Numbered from the stretch's first letter, positions 26,949-34,930 are shown. The stretch: 51,167 bases of DNA from Bacteroidota bacterium (GCA_026390935.1 JAPLEZ010000035.1:1-51167), one strand, 5' to 3'. Numbers and translations are program-made. Notes: a model not told the origin generated them from the sequence alone.

Positions 26949-27753
26949 GCAGCTGACGAACTAACTCTGCCACAAAAGCACCCACCACAGGAGGATTGGA
27001 GCGCGCCATATCAGAGATCACCAAAATAAGATTTTTAGGATCCTTCTCCGTTGTTTCAATCATTTGCTTTGCCCAATAATCGGCCAAATTTCTATCCACT
27101 CTATCAATAGCAATTCGCGCTGAAACACGACGTAAATTTTCAATCAGTGCAAGTCGAAGCATAATTGGAATAGCCCACAATTCGCCCAATTGCAAATTAG
27201 TGTGCGATTGATAGGCTTTAATAAATCCACTTAAAATATCAATATCAATTCTCCCATCACTGTGGGAAATAATTTGAAGTACTATGTCGTATACTCGTGT
27301 AAATCCGGCTGACGAAACCCCTGCCAACTGTGGCAATCCTTCACTATAATCTTTTGGGAAATGTAATTTAGCAATTCGTATATGTTCTACTATCAAATAA
27401 AAATTATCGATCAGCCATTCACCGGCTGGCGTTATTTGAGATTTCCTTTTGATTGAATCTGTTAATAAGCGACGTACCTCATGAAGAATAATTTCATTGT
27501 CGGCCAAACGTTTTAGCAAATGATCCTTCGCAGGTTTCTTACTTAATTGATGCGTGCTGGCCAAAGCCTTTCCAAAACGTTCCATCTGATCGGAACTAAA
27601 CAATTCGGCTCTCAAAGGTTCTTCATTCAAATAACTCAAATTTGAGTTATTAGTTTGGAAAAAACCCCTCATATTGGAGATCAGTTCGTGTGCTACTGGT
27701 ATTAATTTCATATGTAGACAATTTGTTTTTTGATGGTCATATGTTATCCCCAT
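26836..27753 (-). pseudogene. N-terminal remnant of a cyclic beta-1,2-glucan synthase (NdvB-type)
   Basis: 305 residues as an open frame, of which about the first 270 are genuine: KRLADNEIILHEVRRLLTDS, ITPAGEWLIDNFYLIVEHIR, LPQLAGVSSAGFTRVYDI and LGELWAIPIMLRLALIENLR. These match the cytosolic N-terminal domain of NdvB/ChvB cyclic glucan synthases. After the residues RQLRDRPK the frame runs into unrelated residues, because the sequence jumps, with a frame change at 26941-26948, to the GH94 C-terminus. The glycosyltransferase (GT84), membrane and middle domains (over 2000 residues) are absent. The product would be a non-enzymatic fragment. A second possible start at 27711 exists. Confidence 0.85.
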
Positions 27754-28046
27754 GTTCTCTTCATCATTTTTTGTGTGCTGATGTGCTTGGGGATTTCATA
27801 TTACTCTTTATTGATGTTCCATTCATTCAAATGAAAAATCAATAAAGATCATGCGATAAGCGCTTTAAATTCTTACACAGTTTTGTGAAAACCTTACATA
27901 GTTCACACTAAAGATTTTCGATCAGATTCGTCAAAAGCAAAAAAAAATCGGTCGGACGATTAATTAACAGCGGCGACATTGCTCCTTATTAACACCATGA
28001 GTTATGAAAAAATTGCAAGCCGGTACGTCAATACAATCCCATCGGT

Positions 28047-28530
28047 CGACACGAAATTTTTATACTCAAAGATTGAAGCAATCCCTCTGATAGATCCTGA
28101 AACAAGTTCAGGATGACAAATGTGAACCTTACTCTTCAGGGAATGCCCGCTAATGTCATCCTGAACTTGTTTCAGGATCTACCTATCTCAGCTATAAAAT
28201 TTCTTTAATTTTTGAGTGCGGAAAATTTCGAAACGAGCCGGAGTATAATTATTAACTAAAATAACATGACACTCACCAAGGATTTAATTTTTTTCCTCGC
28301 GCGCGTCTGTGACTTACTGGTATTAAAGTTTATTATGTTTCAAACAATAATGGATGACAAATGTGAACCTTACTCTTCAGGGAATGCCCGCTAATGTCAT
28401 CCTGAACTTGTTTCAGGATCTATTTAACTAAGTTATAGGATTGCTTCAATCTTTGAGTACAAAAATTTTCGCAATGACGAACTGGGTAGAATTATCAACT
28501 AAAAAAATATGACGCGCACCAAGGATTTTA
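28047..28530. repeat. Palindromic repeat locus A, two tandem cores (REP/MITE-like)
   Basis: This fills the intergenic gap upstream of the NdvB remnant. A 25-bp perfect inverted pair (28093-28117 and 28155-28179; each also folds on itself, ATCCTGAA...TTCAGGAT) surrounds a 37-base core. The last 70 bases (28111-28180) recur exactly at 28352-28421, 241 bases on. Outer arms (28047-28085 and 28438-28479) are inverted copies of each other. The tail CACCAAGGATTT is also duplicated (28274 and 28517), the second copy touching the stop of the phosphorylase gene. The same family occupies 42831-43480. No coding potential was seen in 27754-28527. Confidence 0.8.
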
Positions 28531-31500
28531 CTTTTTTTTACTTAGAGGCAAGTAGTATTTCCTGGTGTACTCCTTAATCATCCTTTTGGTAGTGAATTGA
28601 GGCGAAATTTGAGCCATGCTGCTTTTAATTTTAGCTATCCATTTTATTGGAATATTCTTTTTGTTTCGCTCAAAATAAAGTGGAATGATTTCATTTTCCA
28701 GCAATTGATACAACACTTCCGCATCAGATGCATTGTTGTTTTTTCCGCCAACAACAGGTATGGTCCACCCTACTTCATTGTTGGCAGCCTCGGCCCACCA
28801 GCCATCGGCAACACTGCAATTGAGCACGCCGTTCAATGCGGCTTTCATGCCGCTGGTGCCCGATGCTTCCATGCCGGGCTCGGGTGTGTTGAGCCAAACG
28901 TCAACACCTTGCGTTAAATATTTTGCGAGAGCGATATCGTAATCTTGTAAAAAAATGATGTGTCCTAAAAATGCATCCTGAGAAGAAATTTCCATGATGC
29001 GTTTAATGAGTTGCTGACCTTCATAATCTTTAGGATGCGCTTTTCCAGCAAACAAAAACACAACAGGGCAATCAGCCTTGGCAATAATATTTTCTAACCT
29101 TTTCAAATCACTAAACAACAACGCAGCACGTTTGTATCCTGTGAATCTACGGGCAAATCCGATGAAGAGCGTTCTATCGTCCCATAAAGAAATATCAGTC
29201 AAAAAATCTTTTTTGTTCTTCTGTTTTTCCAGAAAAAAATCATTTCTACAAAGCACATCAATCAATTCAATCAAATTCTTTTTGAGTTGCAAACGGATAT
29301 TCCAAATTTTTTGATCGGGAACAGAATAGAATTTTTCCCACAATTTTTTATCGGAAATATTTTGCAAAAAATCTTTTCCCAAAACACTTTTGGTCAACAC
29401 CTGCCATTCTTCCGCAGCCCATGATGGGTAATGCACACCGTTGGTAACATGGCCAATATTGGCAGATCCGTTTTTTAAATTTTTGAACATGCTTTTTGTT
29501 ACCGTTTCATGAATGGCACTCACACTGTTCATCTCTTGAGAAAGTCGAGAAGCAAGATTACTCATTGAAAAAGTTTCAGATGAATCGTTTTCATTTTCTC
29601 TTCCCAAAGCCATTAAATTTTCCCAGCTGATGTTTAATAAATTGGGCACGTAAGAAAGGTAATTACGTAGCAAATTCTCATCAAACCTATCGTGTCCGGC
29701 AGCTACTGGTGTGTGCGTTGTAAACAAGGACGACGATCGCACCTTTTGCAACGCCTTATCAAAAGGCAATTTTTTATTTTGAACCCAAAAGCACAAACGC
29801 TCCAATCCAGCAAAGGCCGCATGCCCTTCGTTGTAGTGATATACATCGGGATGAATATCCAACACTTGCAATAAACGCACACCCCCCATTCCAAGCACCA
29901 TTTCTTGCTTTATTCTGTTATCCGAATCACCGCCATACAAGCGCGAAGTAATCATTTTATCTTCTGTGTTATTCTGAAAAATATCGGTGTCGAGCAAATA
30001 CAAATCAATTCGCCCTACTTCCGCTTTCCACACTTTTGCAAACAAAATTCTTCCAGGGAACGGAATACCAATTTTAAGCGAGTTCCCTTTTTTGTCGCGG
30101 ACAACAGTTAAAGGTAATTTTGAAAATTTTTGAAAATCATCAATCACCACTTGTTCACCCTGCGCCGATATTTTTTGTTTGAAATATCCGTTGTGATACA
30201 GCAAGCCCACTGCCACCATGTTCACTCCGCTATCGCTGGCTTCCTTCAAATAATCTCCAGCCAAAATCCCCAAACCTCCCGAATAAATTTTAAAGAAAGA
30301 TGCAATCCCATATTCCATGCAGAAATAAGCGATTTTAGGAGAGCTTTGAACAGTTAAATTACTTTCGTTTTCGTAAAGCTGTTTGCGCAGTTCCGCCTTG
30401 TTTAACGCAATAACATAAGTCTGACGGTAATATTCAATATAATTTTTCCATTGCGCAGTGTTCGCGCAAGAGAAAGCAGCTTGGCGACAAGCATGCACTT
30501 CTTCAGTCGTTTTATTGGCGTATTGCTGAATAATAGCAGCGATGCTTTTCACCAATTCCTGATCGTTACTGTCCGTTCTTTTCAGCACAGCAATTCCATT
30601 CTCAATTTGCGTGGAATGAGTCGAAATCATTTTTCCAAAACCAGAAAGATTAGTGGTAACAGAAGGAATATGAAAAGCCAAACTTTCCAGGGGAGTATAA
30701 CCCCAAGGCTCGTAATAGGATGGAAAAACTGAAAGATCAAAACCAATCAGCAAGTCGTAATAGCTTAAATTAAAAACACCATCATGGCCATTCATGTACT
30801 CGGGCACAAAAAAGACTTTCACTTTGTTGTCGACTCCGTTATCGAGTTTATTTTGATAAATTCTATTTAAAATCGCGTCCGATTTTTCATCTTTCAATCC
30901 GTGCGTTAAAATGTTGTTTTCCGGTGTTGGTCCGGTGTGGGAAGCAGGAACAAAAATAAATACCACTATGGTTTTATTCAAGTTAGCACTTAATGATCCT
31001 AATGCATCTATAAAAATATCGGTCCCCTTATTATGAAATTCATAACGTCCGCTGTGAATAATGAGCAAAGCATCGTGAGGTAGGCCGCAATTCAATTTCG
31101 ATTGTGCCACATCAAAAAGTTTTGCACGCGCCTCTTGTCGTTTTTTAGCATGGATCATTTTGTTGGGCAACATCAATTCATCAAAGCCATTGGGTGTAAT
31201 CACATCAGGCTTTTTTTGCAGAAACTGAACACATTCCTTTTCGGTAATTTTGCTCACCGTGGTGAATCCATCAGCATAAAAAGCAGCTTGTTTTTCCAAG
31301 GAATGTTTGGAACTACAATTGAAACGACGAGCAATTTCATTGCCGTTGTATGCATTGAAATTACTGTACAAAGGCATTCCGTGTCCGGCAACGAGTCGAC
31401 CAACAGTAGTGGCGTGCGTAGTAAAAACGGTGGCAATTTGAGGAACATTTTCATTTAAGCGCAAGAGCCCTGCTCCAGTTAGCCATTCGTGAAACTGAGC

Positions 31501-31971
31501 AACAACCTTATCCTTCAAACTCAAATGAAAAGCATAAAAACTTTCTATCACTTTTGCCGCAGCATGACCAAATATAGCAGGCTCAATATAATCCCATCCA
31601 CCATTGAGAGAATCCACTTTGTATTGATTCCACAAAGTACCAAACAACTCGTTTTTATGTATCAAAAAAGGCGTGAAATCCACCAAAAAAACAATGGGAT
31701 TTCCATCTGTTTTCCATCGACCAATTTTTAGTTTAAGTCCGCATTCCTCCGCCGAAGTTCTCCAAGAAGCAAATAGCGATAGGTCCTCTTCAAAATCGTT
31801 ACTTTGATTTGAGTTCAATAGATCAGGACCAATCATCATCAAGCGATTGCCGCAAATTTTCTGCAAAGCAAGCGCCTTTGAAGTAATCACTGTATAAATC
31901 CCCCCTACCTTATTGCACACTTCCCAACTCACTTCAAAAATGTAATCGGGTTTTAATTGTTCTTGATTCAT
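28528..31971 (-). CDS. Glycogen synthase (GT3-type) fused to alpha-glucan phosphorylase (GT35)
   Basis: 1147 residues. The first half (1-540) starts FEVSWEVCNKVGGIYTVITSKA, the signature of eukaryote-type (GT3) glycogen synthase, and includes YEPWGYTPLESLAF at its nucleotide-sugar site. The second half (about 560-1140) is a short alpha-glucan phosphorylase of the Thermotoga AgpA kind: IAYFCMEYGIAS, GGLGILAGDYLKEASD, HYNEGHAAF, and the pyridoxal-phosphate lysine K1043 in EASGTSGMKAALNG. One polypeptide thus carries chain-building and chain-degrading domains for cytoplasmic glycogen. The fusion is known in Bacteroidota. A perfect CRP-type palindrome lies 74-95 bases before the start codon. All key motifs look intact. 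Confidence 0.9.
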   Translation of the reverse strand: MNQEQLKPDYIFEVSWEVCNKVGGIYTVITSKALALQKICGNRLMMIGPDLLNSNQSNDFEEDLSLFASWRTSAEECGLKLKIGRWKTDGNPIVFLVDFTPFLIHKNELFGTLWNQYKVDSLNGGWDYIEPAIFGHAAAKVIESFYAFHLSLKDKVVAQFHEWLTGAGLLRLNENVPQIATVFTTHATTVGRLVAGHGMPLYSNFNAYNGNEIARRFNCSSKHSLEKQAAFYADGFTTVSKITEKECVQFLQKKPDVITPNGFDELMLPNKMIHAKKRQEARAKLFDVAQSKLNCGLPHDALLIIHSGRYEFHNKGTDIFIDALGSLSANLNKTIVVFIFVPASHTGPTPENNILTHGLKDEKSDAILNRIYQNKLDNGVDNKVKVFFVPEYMNGHDGVFNLSYYDLLIGFDLSVFPSYYEPWGYTPLESLAFHIPSVTTNLSGFGKMISTHSTQIENGIAVLKRTDSNDQELVKSIAAIIQQYANKTTEEVHACRQAAFSCANTAQWKNYIEYYRQTYVIALNKAELRKQLYENESNLTVQSSPKIAYFCMEYGIASFFKIYSGGLGILAGDYLKEASDSGVNMVAVGLLYHNGYFKQKISAQGEQVVIDDFQKFSKLPLTVVRDKKGNSLKIGIPFPGRILFAKVWKAEVGRIDLYLLDTDIFQNNTEDKMITSRLYGGDSDNRIKQEMVLGMGGVRLLQVLDIHPDVYHYNEGHAAFAGLERLCFWVQNKKLPFDKALQKVRSSSLFTTHTPVAAGHDRFDENLLRNYLSYVPNLLNISWENLMALGRENENDSSETFSMSNLASRLSQEMNSVSAIHETVTKSMFKNLKNGSANIGHVTNGVHYPSWAAEEWQVLTKSVLGKDFLQNISDKKLWEKFYSVPDQKIWNIRLQLKKNLIELIDVLCRNDFFLEKQKNKKDFLTDISLWDDRTLFIGFARRFTGYKRAALLFSDLKRLENIIAKADCPVVFLFAGKAHPKDYEGQQLIKRIMEISSQDAFLGHIIFLQDYDIALAKYLTQGVDVWLNTPEPGMEASGTSGMKAALNGVLNCSVADGWWAEAANNEVGWTIPVVGGKNNNASDAEVLYQLLENEIIPLYFERNKKNIPIKWIAKIKSSMAQISPQFTTKRMIKEYTRKYYLPLSKKK

Positions 31972-32044
31972 ACTTACTTATGTTAACTTCCTTTGTAAAG
32001 CTATAAAGCTACGCGAAAGTATCAGGATGTTTTTTCTCACCTTC

Positions 32045-32066
32045 TTATGTGACCTTCATCACATAA
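32045..32066. promoter_or_regulatory. Perfect CRP/FNR-type operator between divergent genes
   Basis: TTATGTGA-N6-TCACATAA is a perfect palindrome and contains the complete E. coli CRP consensus TGTGA-N6-TCACA. It lies between the phosphorylase gene (minus) and a universal-stress-protein remnant (plus). For the phosphorylase, TAGCTTTA boxes at 31996-32003 and 32004-32011 resemble the -7 element TANNTTTG, placing the operator centre about 58-66 bases upstream of the start of transcription, a classic activator position. Which regulator binds is not shown; the receiver-Crp protein at 12230-13276 is the only family member in the window. Confidence 0.6.
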
Positions 32067-32115
32067 ATTTAAAAAAAGGTTTCTTTCTTTTGAATAACCT
32101 TTAATTGCAATATAA

Positions 32116-32223
32116 ATGAAAAGCATTTTAGTCCCAGTTGATTTTTCTATTTTCCAAAGAAGCACTACATCCGAGCCAATCAACCGAAGATCATTGCCTT
32201 TACTTATACTGCATCATAATTAA
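32116..32223 (+). pseudogene. N-terminal remnant of a universal stress protein (UspA family)
   Basis: An ATG-started frame of 35 codons begins MKSILVPVDFS, the first beta-strand and nucleotide-binding start of UspA-family proteins (normally 140-280 residues). After FS the sequence (IFQRSTTSEPINRRS...) no longer resembles the family and stops. No C-terminal Usp motif (such as GSVS) is visible before the next gene at 32241. It lies about 50 bases downstream of the CRP-type palindrome, as a regulated usp gene would. Assignment rests on eleven residues plus context. Confidence 0.5.
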
Positions 32224-32240
32224 TTTTTACACATAGCACA

Positions 32241-32894
32241 ATGAAACAACTTTTCCTATTGCTCGCTTTTGCATTCAGCTTTTCAATAGCAACAGCTCAA
32301 AATCCAAGTTCTGATAGTTTAATCAACAACAGCAATGAAGAAGGAGATTCCTCTCTTTTGCTCATGGATGAACAACCTCAACAAGCTTTACTACCCGAGC
32401 GAATGATGCTTACACAACGCTTAATTTATGGTGAAAAAGGCGTATTAAGAATTAGCAACTTAATACCGCTTACATTGGAAAATCGAGAAAAAGAAATGAA
32501 GGTAAGAAGAGGAATGTTGTTTACACACCAATTGGTAGGTTACTTAACATTGGCATCTATATTGGGAACAGCAACTACTGGGATATTTTTATACAATGGC
32601 TATCCTGTTAAAGATCTTCATGAAGGTTTTGCCTCTGCCACCAATGCTGGTTATATTGCCGGAGCATGCTTGGCATTTTTAGCACCACCTCCGCTGGTTT
32701 ACAGAGGTAAAGGAAAATGGGATTCTATTGATTTCCACAAAATGTTTGCATGCATGCACCTTACCGGAATGATTACCACCAATATTTTAAGTGAATTTGC
32801 AGGACAAGGCGGAGCTTGGAAAAAAGCGCACGGAATTGCAGGAGGTTTCACCGCATTGACTTTTACTGCAGCATTTGTATCTATAAAATTTTAA
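32241..32894 (+). CDS. Cytochrome b561-like membrane protein
   Basis: 217 residues: signal peptide (MKQLFLLLAFAFSFSIATA), a periplasmic acidic stretch, then four predicted membrane helices (about 88-110, 125-145, 165-185, 195-215). Histidines fall in or near the helices (FTHQLVGYLTL, DLHEGFAS, DFHKMFACMHLTGM, KKAHGIAGG), as expected for haem ligands of b561-type cytochromes. It is followed after 9 bases by a YceI gene; E. coli pairs YceI with the b561 protein YceJ in the same way. A role in periplasmic electron or isoprenoid-quinone handling is inferred; I do not recognise an exact family. Confidence 0.6.
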   Translation: MKQLFLLLAFAFSFSIATAQNPSSDSLINNSNEEGDSSLLLMDEQPQQALLPERMMLTQRLIYGEKGVLRISNLIPLTLENREKEMKVRRGMLFTHQLVGYLTLASILGTATTGIFLYNGYPVKDLHEGFASATNAGYIAGACLAFLAPPPLVYRGKGKWDSIDFHKMFACMHLTGMITTNILSEFAGQGGAWKKAHGIAGGFTALTFTAAFVSIKF

Positions 32895-32903
32895 CTCGTG
32901 TTT

Positions 32904-33464
32904 ATGATCAATACAATCAAAACATCTGCTCTACTGCTTGTTGTAGCGCTTGCCTTTTCGTTTAATCCAGCAGTAAAATCAAAACGATTAACAGCTGATA
33001 AAACAAAATCATACATTAAATATTACATGTACCATAGTGCTCACGATTGGGATGGCACGTGCAACAACATCAGTTGCAACATCACTTACAACGACAGCAC
33101 TAAAGTGATTAATGGTGTTGGTGTGGCAGCAAATATTTCGTGTTTCAATACTGCCAACGACAGCAGAGACAGTCACACGCTGGAAGTAACCGAAGCTTTG
33201 AAATATCCAAGTGTTCAATTTTTAAGCACGTCTATTGTCAACCAGGATACCAACCTCACTGTAAATGGTAATCTTACTTTTCATAACGTAAAAAAACCCA
33301 TCTCCTTTAAGGCGAGTAAAATTATTTCTAACGGAGAAATGACGGTGCGCGGCACCTTCTCTATTAAAATTACAGATTACGGAATGGAGTTGCCAACCTT
33401 AATGATGGTGGCAACGGAAGACTTAATTAAAATTGAGTTTGTTACAGTATTTAAAGTAAAGTAG
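32904..33464 (+). CDS. YceI family periplasmic protein
   Basis: About 186 residues. ATG at 32904 is preferred over the GTG two codons earlier. Signal peptide MINTIKTSALLLVVALAFSF. The mature part shows the YceI/lipocalin-like barrel: KSYIKYYMYHSAHDWDGTC, DSRDSHTLEVTEALKYPSVQFLST, LTVNGNLTFHNVKKPISF. Family members bind polyisoprenoids such as quinone precursors. It sits directly after the b561-like gene and probably forms an operon with it. Its stop is only 10 bases from the stop of a convergent truncated efflux gene, leaving no room for a terminator, which suggests the downstream side was rearranged. Confidence 0.9.
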   Translation: MINTIKTSALLLVVALAFSFNPAVKSKRLTADKTKSYIKYYMYHSAHDWDGTCNNISCNITYNDSTKVINGVGVAANISCFNTANDSRDSHTLEVTEALKYPSVQFLSTSIVNQDTNLTVNGNLTFHNVKKPISFKASKIISNGEMTVRGTFSIKITDYGMELPTLMMVATEDLIKIEFVTVFKVK

Positions 33465-33474
33465 TATTTTACAT

Positions 33475-33770
33475 CTACATTCCCTTCATATCGTGTCCCG
33501 ACATTGGATTACTTCCTTTTTTGAAGAGATATTCACTGCTGAGTAAATACGCTCCCGACACCACTACCGAATCACCCTCACGGAGTCCATTTACAATTTC
33601 TAAATATTCGCAGCTTTCCAAGCCAGTTGTAATCATAATGCTTTTAAAAGAGTTGTGTCCCGATTTTATCCAAACAGAAACACCCTTACTATCTTTAACT
33701 GCTGCATTCACAGGCAAAGCCAGTACTTTGGATTTATTAAGTAAAACCATCACGATCACCTGCATTCCAC
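33475..33770 (-). pseudogene. C-terminal remnant of a CusB-type RND efflux adaptor
   Basis: About 97 codons encode GMQVIVMVLLNKSKVLALPVNAAV, then ITTGLESCEYLEIVNGLREGDSVVVSGAYLLSSE and a His/Met-bearing tail (PMSGHDMKGM). These are the final beta-barrel and membrane-proximal parts of the CusB/HlyD adaptor of copper/silver RND pumps, normally about 400 residues. The lipoyl, hairpin and N-terminal portions are absent. It joins, in another frame, the first residues of a CusA-type pump. Non-functional alone. Confidence 0.85.
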
Positions 33771-33962
33771 CTGATCTTCTATTACCTGCGGACTACATCC
33801 CATCCACTCAGTAAACACTATCACCTGATTTTCCGACAAGTCGGGAATGACATCAATAGGATTTTGTTTTACCGAATACATGCCCCACCCGAACAATCCC
33901 AAAGTGAGGAAAATAAAGATGTAGCGGTTGCGCAGCGATATGGATATTAATTTTTCTACCAT
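33756..33962 (-). pseudogene. N-terminal remnant of a CusA-type heavy-metal RND pump
   Basis: ATG at 33962 starts MVEKLISISLRNRYIFIFL, one membrane helix, then NPIDVIPDLSENQVIVFTEWMG and PQVIEDQV, the first ~60 residues of the heavy-metal efflux RND pump (CusA/CzcA, about 1040 residues or more). The frame then ends within the CusB remnant. It starts 5 bases after the metal-binding lipoprotein gene, so the original operon order was HMA protein, lipoprotein, cusA, cusB. CACCTG occurs at 33757-33762 and again at 33768-33773 at the joint. Confidence 0.88.
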
Positions 33963-33967
33963 GTGAA

Positions 33968-34207
33968 TTACATTTTCATTGTGCTGTCGGCACCATCCAT
34001 TTTCATTTCTTTTTTCTCTACTGGCATTCCGCATTTCGGACAATCGCCTGGTTCGTTGGTAATCACTTCAGGGTGCATCGGACAAGTGTATTCCACTTTT
34101 TCTGTTGTGCTGGAAGGTGTTTCGTCAGCTGCTCCATTTTCACCTCCGCAAGAAGTGGTAAACAATGTTGCTACAGCCATGCTTAGGAATAAGATTGTTG
34201 TTTTCAT
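33968..34207 (-). CDS. Heavy-metal-binding lipoprotein (YHS-like CPMHP domain)
   Basis: 79 residues from the ATG at 34207; a longer open frame upstream lacks a sensible start. Lipoprotein signal MKTTILFLSMAVATLFTTSC with lipid-anchored C20. After a Ser/Thr/Glu-rich linker comes the heavy-metal-binding domain YTCPMHPEVITNEPGDCPKCGMPV, whose CPMHP and CPKCGM motifs bind copper or similar ions. Such domains are usual in Bacteroidota Cus efflux operons as periplasmic metal chaperones. It is probably co-transcribed with the HMA protein upstream, and formerly with cusA downstream. Confidence 0.9.
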   Translation of the reverse strand: MKTTILFLSMAVATLFTTSCGGENGAADETPSSTTEKVEYTCPMHPEVITNEPGDCPKCGMPVEKKEMKMDGADSTMKM

Positions 34208-34235
34208 AATTTTAATTTTTAATGGTTTATTGATT

Positions 34236-34574
34236 TTATTTTCGTTCGTATTGACAACATGCATTTAATTTTGAATAAGCTTTATCATCGCCTTTGTATT
34301 TGTCCGTGTCATAACCAACAGCTGCAATATGCTTTTGAATTTGATCCAAGCTTATTTTAGTGCTATCGTAAGTCACGGTGATCATTTTGGTTTTCACATT
34401 CCAATCGGCTTTTTCAACGCCTTTTACTTTCAGAGATTTTTCAATAGTTTTTTTACAAGTTCCGCAATTGCCCCATACTTTAAAGGTTGATGTAACTTGG
34501 TTGCTGCTTGATGTTGCGCTCACAAAGGCAAATAAAACAAGCAATAATGATGTTTTTAAAAACAACTTTTTCAT
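34236..34574 (-). CDS. Periplasmic heavy-metal-associated (HMA) domain protein
   Basis: 112 residues: export signal (MKKLFLKTSLLLVLFAFVSA) and a ferredoxin-like HMA domain with metal-binding C37-x-x-C40 in VWGNCGTCKKTIEK. The motif lacks the Met of the common GMTCxxC. The rest follows the fold (VKGVEKADWNVKTKMITVTYDSTKISLDQI, AVGYDTD). The end ACCQYERK adds a CC pair. Probably delivers or buffers Cu(I) for the Cus system, of which only pump fragments remain. First gene of the small copper cluster, with a terminator-like hairpin before it that ends the upstream transcript. Confidence 0.9.
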   Translation of the reverse strand: MKKLFLKTSLLLVLFAFVSATSSSNQVTSTFKVWGNCGTCKKTIEKSLKVKGVEKADWNVKTKMITVTYDSTKISLDQIQKHIAAVGYDTDKYKGDDKAYSKLNACCQYERK

Positions 34575-34608
34575 ACTACAATTTTAATAATGAATGAATA
34601 GGGAATAT

Positions 34609-34642
34609 AAAAAAGCCCTTCATCATAAAAAAATGAAAGGGC
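34609..34642 (-). terminator. Intrinsic terminator after the toxin-antitoxin-like pair
   Basis: GCCCTT/CAT and ATG/AAAGGGC (34615-34642) form a stem with an A-rich centre, followed on the minus strand by a run of T (from 34614 downward). It separates the TA-like pair from the copper genes. Confidence 0.6.
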
Positions 34643-34696
34643 GAAAGAGCAATCAAATACGGATTACTCTGTTTAATAAATAGCTTGGGTTTTTAC

Positions 34697-34930
34697 TTAT
34701 TCCCGGAAGGGAATTGGCAAGGAAAGACTTATGGTCCAGCTCAAAATTCGAAGGAGCTTCACTGGTCTCCTGAAAAACCGCAACAACAGAATCTCAGCAC
34801 TTTTAAATATTTTCTTCACCACTTTTTTAGCGGGAGCCTCTGATTGTGCTTGTTTGGTGATAAAGTCGTAGATATCTTCTAATGCTTCAAACGCTAAGTC
34901 AGTCCAATCTAATTTGTATTTTCCTGCCAT
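34697..34930 (-). CDS. RelE/ParE-like toxin, probably with altered C-terminus
   Basis: 77 residues. The first 50 (YKLDWTDLAFEALEDIYDFI, then KKVVKKIFKSAEIL) resemble the ParE/RelE toxin fold, whose members inhibit gyrase or cut mRNA at the ribosome. The usual length is 95-105 residues and the conserved C-terminal strand with FR...Y is missing; instead the chain ends in a Leu/Arg/Ile/Pro-rich stretch (LLLRFFRRPVKLLRILS). The same DNA in another frame stays open (VFQETSEAPSNFELDHK), so a frameshift or replacement of the tail is possible. The ATG shares one base with the stop of the upstream antitoxin-like gene (TAATG). Confidence 0.55.
   Translation of the reverse strand: MAGKYKLDWTDLAFEALEDIYDFITKQAQSEAPAKKVVKKIFKSAEILLLRFFRRPVKLLRILSWTISLSLPIPFRE

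Noticed and set aside
27908-27979. Small minus-strand frame with a good AAGGAG site before ATG (begins MSPLLINRPTDFF)
   Set aside because: Only 23 codons, no recognisable similarity, inside repeat-rich intergenic DNA; likely chance.
28111-28421. Repeated 70-mers considered as a CRISPR array
   Set aside because: Only two copies, 171 bases apart, each internally palindromic with large arms and no cas genes. They fit a REP/MITE-like element.
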